From NCBI GenBank assembly GCA_026710565.1, contig JAPOQV010000044.1, forward strand, positions 1 to 15,915: a stretch of DNA of 15,915 bases. The letters run 5' to 3'. The position numbers and the translations under genes were made by a program. This DNA comes from Spirochaetaceae bacterium. GTDB taxonomy: Bacteria; Spirochaetota; Spirochaetia; SZUA-6; Bin103. Within the stretch, counting starts at the first letter, position 1, and the number at the start of each line of letters is the position of its first letter. Below are positions 1-6,453 of the stretch, one piece after another. A model generated the notes under the pieces. It did no database searches. It saw only the letters and a list, made by a program, of their open reading frames with translations, and had not been told where the DNA came from.

Positions 1-1081
1 GCAGCGCCGCGGCGGCGTGCAGGCGGTGCGGATGCGGCGGGGGGAGCGCCACCAGCGCGTCGACCAGCCCCTCGCGGCCCCACCGTTCGTACTCGACGTG
101 AAAGCCGGCCGCCGGTTGATCGCTCGAACGCCCGGAGCGGGCGTCGAAGCGATGCCCCCCGCCGGCGGCCATACCTTGCGAGATCACGGGAGTGCCGGCA
201 CCAGCCCAGCCGTGGATGCCGTCGGTGCGGGCATAGCCCAGCAGCACGCGGCCACGGCGCCGGGTTTCGGCGCTCACCGCCCGCACGAAGCGGGTAAAGT
301 GCTCGCCGTGCAGGGCGTGCCACGCGACGGTGTCGAACGGCTCATGCAGCACGTCGACGCCGTGGCGTTCCCGGAACTCCTCCACCACGCAGGGGTTGAA
401 GCCGAAGCGGTGCGGTTCGTCGCCGGCCGCGGCGTCGCAGTGGCTGAAGAATCCCAGGGCGATGCCGTCGACCCCGTAGTCGAGCGCTTCGCGAACCTCC
501 GCGAGCCGCAACTCGCGCAGGCGCGGATCGGCGTAGCAGGGGATCCCCTCCAGCCGCGTCCGATGATCACGCGACCACAGCCACAGGTCGCGGTCGAACA
601 ACGGCGCCCCGTCCGGCCAGCTCTCCGCGTTGCACCAGACGCCGGGCAGGTCGAACACGCTGAAGTTGAGGATCAGGGCGATGCCGTGCCGGTGCGCGGA
701 GCTCACGGCCGCCTCCAGCGTGTTGAAGTTCCGGCACTGCTCGCCCAGCCACGTCCAGTCCCTCGTCCTCCAGCCCTGTTCGTGCAGCTCGGCGCCGATG
801 CGGAACCGCGCCGGCAGCGGCGGGTCTCCGGCCAGCGGCGCATACGCGCTGGGGTAGGTCAGGGTGCCCCCGCAGTTGGCCTGCCACAGCACCGCCGCCA
901 CGCCGTGGCGGGCGCAGTCCTTGAACCATGCGTCGACATGGCCTTCGGTGAGCGGCGTTGCGCCCGTCGCCGGCCCGTCGTCCGGCCAGCAGCCCGTGGT
1001 GTACAAGATGCTGCCGTAGACGCGGATCACCACCATCCAGATGGGCGGGGCCAGGATCGGAGCAGTGGGGAGCACTGACAT
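1..1081 (-). CDS. Uncharacterised TIM-barrel glycosyl-hydrolase-like protein (3' end outside window)
   Basis: The frame stays open from an ATG at 1081 to the left window edge, giving about 360 residues without the C terminus. It reads as real protein: hydrophobic beta-strand-like segments (VAAVLWQ, IALILNFSVF, VDGIALGFFSH) alternate with amphipathic helices, as in a TIM barrel. The block CYADPRLRELRLAEVREAL followed by DYGVDGI resembles GHL10-type glycosyl-hydrolase-like proteins, in which a carboxylate usually ends a central strand. I cannot identify catalytic residues or a substrate. There is no signal peptide, so the protein is probably cytoplasmic. The start is uncertain: no clear Shine-Dalgarno precedes ATG 1081, and an in-frame ATG at 1036 is an alternative. 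The gene diverges from the permease pair starting at 1224. By context it is likely to act on the same glycans. The coding call is fairly secure; the family call is a weak inference. Confidence 0.7.
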   Translation of the reverse strand, partial: MSVLPTAPILAPPIWMVVIRVYGSILYTTGCWPDDGPATGATPLTEGHVDAWFKDCARHGVAAVLWQANCGGTLTYPSAYAPLAGDPPLPARFRIGAELHEQGWRTRDWTWLGEQCRNFNTLEAAVSSAHRHGIALILNFSVFDLPGVWCNAESWPDGAPLFDRDLWLWSRDHRTRLEGIPCYADPRLRELRLAEVREALDYGVDGIALGFFSHCDAAAGDEPHRFGFNPCVVEEFRERHGVDVLHEPFDTVAWHALHGEHFTRFVRAVSAETRRRGRVLLGYARTDGIHGWAGAGTPVISQGMAAGGGHRFDARSGRSSDQPAAGFHVEYERWGREGLVDALVALPPPHPHRLHAAAAL

Positions 1082-1121
1082 GGCGTCGGACACAAGCGCG
1101 GCGAGCGTAGCAGCGGCAGGC

Positions 1122-1198
1122 GGCCCAGCCAAGGAGTCCACCGGATCGGCGCTTCAGCGGCGATCCGACGGACCCCTTGGCCAAGGTGGGGATGGGCC
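1122..1198. repeat. Long imperfect inverted repeat in the divergent intergenic region
   Basis: The core arms are 1129-1148 and 1161-1180, matching at 17 of 20 positions when one arm is reverse-complemented. Inside them, 1150-1152 can pair with 1157-1159 around a TTCA loop. The symmetry resumes further out: GGCCCA at 1122-1127 pairs with TGGGCC at 1193-1198, with an extra 11 nt on the right side. A 12-nt palindrome, CCTTGGCCAAGG, lies at 1175-1186. The element sits between divergent genes and directly upstream of the ribosome-binding site of the LplB-type permease. It could be a REP/MITE-like dispersed repeat, a structured 5' leader, or an operator. No second copy was seen in this window. Confidence 0.7.
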
Positions 1199-1210
1199 AA
1201 GAGCGGAGCC

Positions 1211-1215
1211 GGAGG
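1211..1215 (+). promoter_or_regulatory. Shine-Dalgarno GGAGG that sets the start of the first LplB-type permease
   Basis: GGAGG lies 8 nt upstream of a TTG at 1224. The upstream in-frame ATG codons at 1041 and 1080 have no comparable site. Using them would add 48 or more low-complexity residues and would run translation through the inverted repeat at 1122-1198. Confidence 0.7.
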
Positions 1216-1223
1216 CGACGGTC

Positions 1224-2150
1224 TTGGGGCGCAAGGGCCGCGCCCGGTTCGACCGGATCGCCCGCAATTTCGGGCATGAGAAGTATCTCTATCTGATGAC
1301 CGCGGTCGGCGTGATCGTGGTGTTCCTTTTCAGCTACCTGCCCATGTACGGCGTCCTGCTGGCGTTCAAGCGCTACGATTTCACCGCCGGGATACTGGGC
1401 AGTCCCTGGGTGGGGTTCCACAATTTCGAGCTGTTCTTCAAGAATCCGTTCTTTTGGAGGCTCATCCGCAACACGGTGCTCCTGGGGTTCCTGTCCATCG
1501 TCTGGGGGTTCTGGCCGCCGATCCTGCTCGCGCTGCTGCTCAACGAGGTGCGGTCGGCCGGCTACAAGCGCGCGGTGCAGACCATCACCTATCTCCCCCA
1601 CTTCATCGCCGTCGTGGTCATCATCGGCATGCTCAAGGAGCTGTTGGCCTACGACGGAGTGGTCAACCGGCTGGTGGCCGCCCTGGGCGGCGAGCCGGTC
1701 AGCTATTTCGCCAAACCGGGCTGGTTCCGCACGATCTACATCGGCTCGGGCGTCTGGCAGGGGATCGGTTTCAGCACGATCATCTACCTGGCAGCGCTCT
1801 CGGGGATCGATCCCGAGCTGTACGAAAGCTCGATCGTCGAGGGCGCGGGCCGCCGGCAGATAGCCCGCTTCATCACCCTCCCGCACCTGTTGCCATACGT
1901 AATGGTGCTCCTGATCCTGAGCACGGTGGGCATCATCAACGTCGGCTTCGAGAAGGTGTTCCTGATGTACTCGCCTGCCACCTACGAGACGGCCGACGTG
2001 ATCCAGACCTTCGTCTACCGCCTGGCGCTGGAAGGCGGTCAGTTCGCCTTCGGCACGGCAGTCGGACTGTTCAACTCGGTTGTCTCCCTGATCTTCATGG
2101 TGGCGGTCAACCTGCTGGCGCGGCGCGTCACCGGCCACAGCCTCTGGTAG
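1224..2150 (+). CDS. LplB-type ABC sugar transporter permease (pair 1)
   Basis: This is an inner-membrane subunit of a carbohydrate ABC importer of the LplB/YtcP class (binding-protein-dependent permease family). With TTG 1224 as start it has 308 residues, usual for the family. A short basic N terminus (MGRKGRARFD) precedes the first membrane segment at about residues 22-48, which ends in the family signature LPMYGVLLAFK. Further hydrophobic segments lie near 80-106, 120-142, 170-193, 222-242 and 275-299. The cytoplasmic EAA loop that contacts the ATPase is at about 201-220 (EGAGRRQIARFITLP). The protein ends GHSLW, much as the second LplB-type permease in this window ends EISLW. The partner permease begins 15 nt downstream. 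No binding protein or ATPase adjoins the pair. Substrate unknown; an oligosaccharide is likely from context. The start could instead be ATG 1080. Confidence 0.9.
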   Translation: MGRKGRARFDRIARNFGHEKYLYLMTAVGVIVVFLFSYLPMYGVLLAFKRYDFTAGILGSPWVGFHNFELFFKNPFFWRLIRNTVLLGFLSIVWGFWPPILLALLLNEVRSAGYKRAVQTITYLPHFIAVVVIIGMLKELLAYDGVVNRLVAALGGEPVSYFAKPGWFRTIYIGSGVWQGIGFSTIIYLAALSGIDPELYESSIVEGAGRRQIARFITLPHLLPYVMVLLILSTVGIINVGFEKVFLMYSPATYETADVIQTFVYRLALEGGQFAFGTAVGLFNSVVSLIFMVAVNLLARRVTGHSLW

Positions 2151-2165
2151 AGAGATGGGCATGGG

Positions 2166-3074
2166 ATGCATGGGATGAAGGAGAGACACTTGGCGCTGTT
2201 CCCGGTGAGCCTGTTCGACTACGGCAACGTCGCGATTCTGTTCCTGCTCGCGGCCGTGACCGTGTATCCCTTCATCCACATCGTGGCCGTGTCGTTGAGC
2301 GATGCGGCCGGGATCGCCAGCGGCGCCGTGGCGCTGTATCCGTCGGGGCTGAACATCGACGCCTACCGGTTCGTGTTCAGCGACGAGGGCATGGTGCGCG
2401 CCTACTACAACTCCCTGCGGTACGCCGCGATCGGAACCGTGATCTTCGTGCTGGCGACCTCGATCGTCGCCTATCCGCTGGCGGTGCGGGGCTTCTGGCT
2501 CAACCGGGGCGTGATGGTCTTCCACGTGATCCCGATGTTCTTCTCCGGGGGGCTCGTTCCCACGTACCTGGTGTACCGGTCGCTGGGGATGGTGGACACC
2601 ATGTGGGTGATGGTGCTGCCGGGCGCGATCGCGGTGTTCACCACCGTCGTCTTCCGCACCTACTTCCTCGGCCTGGGGACCGAGCTGCGCGAGGCGGCTC
2701 ACATCGACGGCGCCAACGACCTCTACATCCTGTTCAGGATCTATCTGCCGCTGTCGAAGCCGGTGATCGCCTTCGGAGCGCTGTTCCAGGTCGTGCTGAT
2801 CTGGAACGATTTCTTCCGGCCGCTGCTGTTCATGAACGACGAGGACCTGCAGCCGCTCACCCTGTTCCTGCGGCGCCTGCTGGTGGAGGTCGACGTGCAG
2901 TCCCTGCGCGAGCAGATGGAGCGCAGCATCATGGAGCGGGAGCGTCAGGCGCCGGTGCCGGTGCAGGCGTTCCAGGCGGCGTCGATCATCGTGTCGATCG
3001 TGCCGATCGTCTGCATTTATCCCTTCATCCAGCGCTATTTCGTGAAGGGAGCGCTGATCGGGTCGCTGAAGTAG
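2166..3074 (+). CDS. YtcP-type (carbohydrate) ABC transporter permease (pair 1)
   Basis: This is the second membrane subunit, expected to form a heterodimer with the product of the preceding gene. It has 302 residues from ATG 2166. The first membrane segment is at about 20-44, followed by the class signature IPMFFSGGLVPTYL (122-135). The EAA loop is at about 172-196 (ELREAAHIDGAN, then YLPLSKP), and the C terminus is the typical YPFIQRYFVKGALIGSLK. The start is unsettled: ATGs at 2166 and 2175 lack a good ribosome-binding site, whereas TTG 2190 follows AAGGAG at 2178-2183 with 6-nt spacing and would give an N terminus reading MALFPVSLF. The stop lies 18 nt from the convergent aldo/keto reductase stop, and no hairpin terminator is visible in that gap. 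The stretch at 240-266 (LREQMERSIMERERQ) is strongly charged and probably extramembranous. Confidence 0.9.
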   Translation: MHGMKERHLALFPVSLFDYGNVAILFLLAAVTVYPFIHIVAVSLSDAAGIASGAVALYPSGLNIDAYRFVFSDEGMVRAYYNSLRYAAIGTVIFVLATSIVAYPLAVRGFWLNRGVMVFHVIPMFFSGGLVPTYLVYRSLGMVDTMWVMVLPGAIAVFTTVVFRTYFLGLGTELREAAHIDGANDLYILFRIYLPLSKPVIAFGALFQVVLIWNDFFRPLLFMNDEDLQPLTLFLRRLLVEVDVQSLREQMERSIMERERQAPVPVQAFQAASIIVSIVPIVCIYPFIQRYFVKGALIGSLK

Positions 3075-3092
3075 CGGGCGGCCGCGCAGCGG

Positions 3093-4076
3093 TCAGGTCC
3101 CGTCCGGCGCCCAACCCTGCGGGCAGTCCTTGCGGATCGCCAGCCTGAGGCCGGCCGAGCAGCGGTCCAGCTCCGCGGCCGCCTCCGCCGGCAGCTCCCA
3201 GTCGGCGTCGCGGAAGTTCTGCCGCACCTGTTCCGGCGTGTCGGTGCCGATGATGGCGGCGTTCACGACCGGCAGGCGCAGGCACCAGGCGGTGGCGACG
3301 CGGGTGGGGGAGGTGCCGGAGCGGCGGGCGATGTCCAGCACTGCGTCGATCACGCGGCCGGCGGCCGGGGTCATGGCGGCGCGGAAGTTGTATGGGCCGC
3401 GGTGCCAGGAGGTGCCGGCCGGCGGCGGCCGGCCGTAGCGGTAGCGGCCGGCCAGCAGGCCGATCGCCGTGGTCGCGAAGGCGGTGACGCCGATGCCGGC
3501 CGGCTCGATTCCCGGCAACAATTCGTCCTCGATGGACCGGTCGAGCAGGCTGTAGCCCACCTGGTTGCAGACGTAGCTGACCCAGCCGCGTTCCCGGCTG
3601 ATCCGGGCCGACTCCAGCACCTGCGCGGCGCTGAAGTTGCTCACGCCGGGATAGCGCACCTTGCCCTGGCTCACCAGGCGGTCGAAGGCCGACAGGGTCT
3701 CGTCGAGCGGCGTGTCCGGATCGGGGAAGTGGCACAGGTAGCAGTCGATGTAGTCGCTGTCGAGTCGCCGAAGGCTCGCCTCGCAGGCGTGCAGGATGTA
3801 GTCGCGCTTCAAGCCCCCCGCAACGCCCGGCATCGGCGAGCCGACCTTGGTCGTGATGACGAACCGGTCGCGCCGTCCCTTGACCGCCGCGCCGACGATC
3901 CGCTCGGAGCGGCCAGTGCCGTAGAAGTCGGCACAGTCCAGGAAGTTGCAGCCGTGCTCGGCGGCGGCGTGGATGGCGGCGATGCCGGTCGCCGTATCCG
4001 GTTCGCTGCGGAAGACGGTGCCCAGGCAGAGCCGGGAGACCCGCAGGTCCGAGGTGCCCAGGCGGGCGTACTGCAC
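3093..4076 (-). CDS. Aldo/keto reductase
   Basis: An NAD(P)H-dependent oxidoreductase of the aldo/keto reductase superfamily, with 327 residues and a (beta/alpha)8 fold. The N-terminal signature RLGTSDLRVSRLCLGT is followed by the catalytic tetrad: D47 and Y52 in DCADFYGTG, K77 in VITTKVG, and H116 in YLCHFPD. Near the C terminus, VVNAAIIGTDTPEQVRQN corresponds to the usual cofactor phosphate-binding region. The start is GTG 4076, 18 nt after the stop of the upstream gene; GGCGGA lies about 9 nt ahead of it. It is the last gene of the minus-strand operon. Plausible roles are oxidising a released aldose such as fucose to its lactone, or reducing a keto-sugar acid. Neither can be read from the sequence. 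Family assignment is secure, substrate unknown. Confidence 0.93.
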   Translation of the reverse strand: MQYARLGTSDLRVSRLCLGTVFRSEPDTATGIAAIHAAAEHGCNFLDCADFYGTGRSERIVGAAVKGRRDRFVITTKVGSPMPGVAGGLKRDYILHACEASLRRLDSDYIDCYLCHFPDPDTPLDETLSAFDRLVSQGKVRYPGVSNFSAAQVLESARISRERGWVSYVCNQVGYSLLDRSIEDELLPGIEPAGIGVTAFATTAIGLLAGRYRYGRPPPAGTSWHRGPYNFRAAMTPAAGRVIDAVLDIARRSGTSPTRVATAWCLRLPVVNAAIIGTDTPEQVRQNFRDADWELPAEAAAELDRCSAGLRLAIRKDCPQGWAPDGT

Positions 4077-4094
4077 CGGCTGATTTCCGCCCGG

Positions 4095-5309
4095 TCAGCT
4101 CGTCAGGCCGGCCGCGCGCAGCGCGGGCCCGATCCAGTCGACGCAGCGGGCGGGCGCCTCGGCGTAGTTGTAGAACCCCACGGCGTGCGCACCCGCATCG
4201 GCGACGGAGCGCACGCTGTCGATCATCGCCTGCTCGGTCACGATCGGCGTGCCGTACTGGGGACCGCCGTAGAAGCCCATGCGGAGCAGCACGATCAGCT
4301 CCTGGTCGTCGCCGAGCCCGGCGCGGGCGTCGCTGGCGATCTGCCTCGTCCGCTCCGGCGGCTGGCCGTACGCGCCGCCCATCACCAACTGAACCGACGG
4401 GTCGGCCGAGCCCATCAGCCGCACGCCGTGCGGCTCGGCTTCCTGCCTGAACTCCTGCAGCAGCCGCGCCTCGTTCGCCGCAAGCGTACGTTCGTAGTCG
4501 TCCAGCTCCGGATGCAGGCGGCGGAATGCCGCAAGCGTGTCGGGCAGATCGGCCGGCACGTCGGGCGCGACCGCCAGGTACGCCTCCAGGTGCGCGCGCA
4601 CGGCCGTCCGCAGCGCGGCCGTGTCGACGCCGGCCCGTTCCGCGCCTGCCATGTCCGCCGGGTTGAACGACACGTCCAGCAGCGCGGTCTCCAGCTCGCG
4701 CAGGTGCGTTCCCTGGCGTTCGTGGTGGTGGCCGCCGACCCAGTCGCCGCCGTGCGCGCGGGCGCGGTAGTCGGCCGCCTCCAGCATGATCGTGTCGAGC
4801 GGATAGCGGGAGGACAGGTCGCGGATCACGCCGCGGGCGAACGCTGCCGCCGTGGGATGGCCGGGGGTGAGCGCGTGCGGGTAGCTGTCGCCGAACGCGT
4901 TGTGGATGGTCAACTCCGGGTGGGCCAGGCCGATGCGCGAGTTGTGCAGCAGCACCGTCCACGAGCACATCCCGAGGCCGGCGCGCGAGGCCGCCGCGCA
5001 GATGTCGCCGAACAGGTCACGGTCGCGGCTGACGGCGGCCACCTGCGGTGCGAGACCCGCTGGGTAGCACGCCGGGTCTGGATGGTAGTAGGCGACGCCG
5101 TCCTCCAGCATGTGCACCTTGCGGCGCGGGTTGTGCGGGTAGAAGAAGAAGCCGGCGTGGTAGAGGCTGGCGACGGCCAGGTGGGTGACGCCGAGGTCGC
5201 GGGCGCGCCCGACGAGCTGCTCGATTCCTTCGTCGGCGAAGTCCCAGGGGTAGCAGAACAGGTACGCCTGGTGCAGATTGGCCGAGCTCATGCGGCGGCC
5301 CGCACTCAT
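4095..5309 (-). CDS. Conserved protein of unknown function, probable TIM-barrel carbohydrate-active enzyme
   Basis: 404 residues, not assigned to a named family. Visible blocks are QAYLFCYPWDFADEGIEQL (15-33), VASLYHAGFFFYPHNPRRK (46-64), SWTVLLHNSR (117-126), LDTIMLEAADYRAR (171-184) with an acidic E177, GGHHHERQGTHL (192-203), and MGFYGGPQYGTP with GFYNYAEAP near the C terminus. Strand-helix alternation with histidines and acids at strand ends suits a TIM-barrel hydrolase, lyase or isomerase. The start is taken as ATG 5309, which overlaps the stop of the enolase-superfamily gene in an ATGA arrangement and has a GAGGGGG stretch upstream; ATG 5291 is an in-frame alternative. Lack of a signal peptide and coupling to the preceding gene suggest a cytoplasmic enzyme used in equal amounts with it. 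Coding call secure; function unknown. Confidence 0.85.
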   Translation of the reverse strand: MSAGRRMSSANLHQAYLFCYPWDFADEGIEQLVGRARDLGVTHLAVASLYHAGFFFYPHNPRRKVHMLEDGVAYYHPDPACYPAGLAPQVAAVSRDRDLFGDICAAASRAGLGMCSWTVLLHNSRIGLAHPELTIHNAFGDSYPHALTPGHPTAAAFARGVIRDLSSRYPLDTIMLEAADYRARAHGGDWVGGHHHERQGTHLRELETALLDVSFNPADMAGAERAGVDTAALRTAVRAHLEAYLAVAPDVPADLPDTLAAFRRLHPELDDYERTLAANEARLLQEFRQEAEPHGVRLMGSADPSVQLVMGGAYGQPPERTRQIASDARAGLGDDQELIVLLRMGFYGGPQYGTPIVTEQAMIDSVRSVADAGAHAVGFYNYAEAPARCVDWIGPALRAAGLTS

Positions 5310-6421
5310 GCGGCGGCCCCCTCGATCGGCGCGCTGTAGTGAGCCAGCGCGTCCCGGTCCAGTTCCACCCCCAGGCCGGGCGCGTCCGGCACCACCAGCA
5401 GGCCGTCCTCGAACGGGATCGGGTCGACGATCAGGTCGTCCTCGCGCAGCAGGCTGCCGATGATGTCGCACGGCAGCTCGCACCCGGCCGCCGCCGCGGC
5501 GTGCACGCTCGACATGTCGCGCACCCCCAGGTCGACGCCGGTGCCGCGCCACGTCGGCAGCCCGGACTTGCGCGTGAGGGTCGCCCACTCGACGAACTCC
5601 TTGAGCGGGCCGAGCAGGTTGTAGCAGTCCGCCGCTTCCGCGCGCACCGCCGGCAGCAGGTCGGTGATGGAGGTGAGGTGCAGCGCCACCGGTTGCGGGA
5701 TGGTGCCGCGCACCTCAGCGTACCAGTCCAGGCGGTCCTGCGGCATCGGGCTCTCGAAGGTCACGCGGTCCAGTCCGTCGAGCGAGCGGGACACCTCGCG
5801 TGTGCCCTCCGGATGGTGGAAGCGTTCGTTGGGGTCGAGCACGATCGGGAAGTGCGGGGCCACCTCGCGCACGGCCGCCACGCGCTCCGCGATCGGGTCG
5901 CCGAGGGCGCACTTCATCTTCATGCCCCGGAAGCCCAGGTCGAGACCGGTCTGCGCCCGCGCGGCGGTGTCCGCAGGCGTCCCGCGGCCCATCCAGAAAT
6001 CCACGGGAACGCGGTCGACCCTCTTGCCGCCAAGCAGGTGATGGACCGGCACGCCAAGGTGCCTGCCGAGCAGGTCCAGCCACGCCATCTCGTACGCTTC
6101 GTAGATGATGTAGGACTCGTAGTCGTCGGAGTGGGGCAGCGGCAGGTTGCCGATCGGCAGGTCGATGAGCTCCTTGCCGATCAGCAGGTCGGCCTGCTCG
6201 CGCAGCGGAACGTACAGGTCGCCCCGGCGCGGTTCACCCAGCCCGATCAGGCCGTTGTCGGCCTCCAGCTCGATGATCCACTTCGGGAACTCCCAGAAGT
6301 TCAGCGACCGCCCGGTCACCGGGTCGGGCGCGCACAGCTTGTCGTCCACCCCCTCCGAGTGCACGACGCCCGGCCGCATCGGCACGATCACTTGGTGGAT
6401 CCGCACGTCGACGATCTTCAT
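5306..6421 (-). CDS. Enolase-superfamily (mandelate racemase/muconate lactonizing enzyme) protein
   Basis: 371 residues, the usual length for this family of sugar-acid dehydratases, racemases and cycloisomerases. The N-terminal capping domain spans about 1-130 (MKIVDVRIHQ, then ELEADNGLIGLGEP), followed by the barrel domain. The K-x-K motif is K168-K170 (GMKMKC). Metal ligands D196 (IVLDPNE) and E223 (TFESPMP) are present. The third ligand is normally acidic, but here the expected position reads VALHLTS with H248. The position often holding a catalytic histidine reads PTWRGTGVD. This is either a divergent subfamily with different metal chemistry or a loss of activity. ATG 6421 has GGAGG 8 nt upstream; the stop overlaps the next gene by 4 nt. 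By context, dehydration of an aldonic acid such as fuconate or galactonate is possible, but this is inference. Confidence 0.9.
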   Translation of the reverse strand: MKIVDVRIHQVIVPMRPGVVHSEGVDDKLCAPDPVTGRSLNFWEFPKWIIELEADNGLIGLGEPRRGDLYVPLREQADLLIGKELIDLPIGNLPLPHSDDYESYIIYEAYEMAWLDLLGRHLGVPVHHLLGGKRVDRVPVDFWMGRGTPADTAARAQTGLDLGFRGMKMKCALGDPIAERVAAVREVAPHFPIVLDPNERFHHPEGTREVSRSLDGLDRVTFESPMPQDRLDWYAEVRGTIPQPVALHLTSITDLLPAVRAEAADCYNLLGPLKEFVEWATLTRKSGLPTWRGTGVDLGVRDMSSVHAAAAAGCELPCDIIGSLLREDDLIVDPIPFEDGLLVVPDAPGLGVELDRDALAHYSAPIEGAAA

Positions 6422-6453
6422 TCGGTCAGCCTCCAGTTGCAGGGCGGGCACCG

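Noticed and set aside
567..2702. 711-codon minus-strand open frame
   Set aside because: It crosses the divergent intergenic region and runs antisense to both plus-strand permeases. Its H/D/E/Q/R-rich composition is a shadow pattern.
3075..3092. Possible bidirectional terminator between the convergent stops
   Set aside because: Only 18 nt of GC-rich sequence with no clear stem and no T-run on either strand.
3402..5339. 645-codon plus-strand open frame
   Set aside because: It is antisense to the aldo/keto reductase and the unknown conserved gene, has no domain signatures and is low-complexity and H/R/Q-rich.
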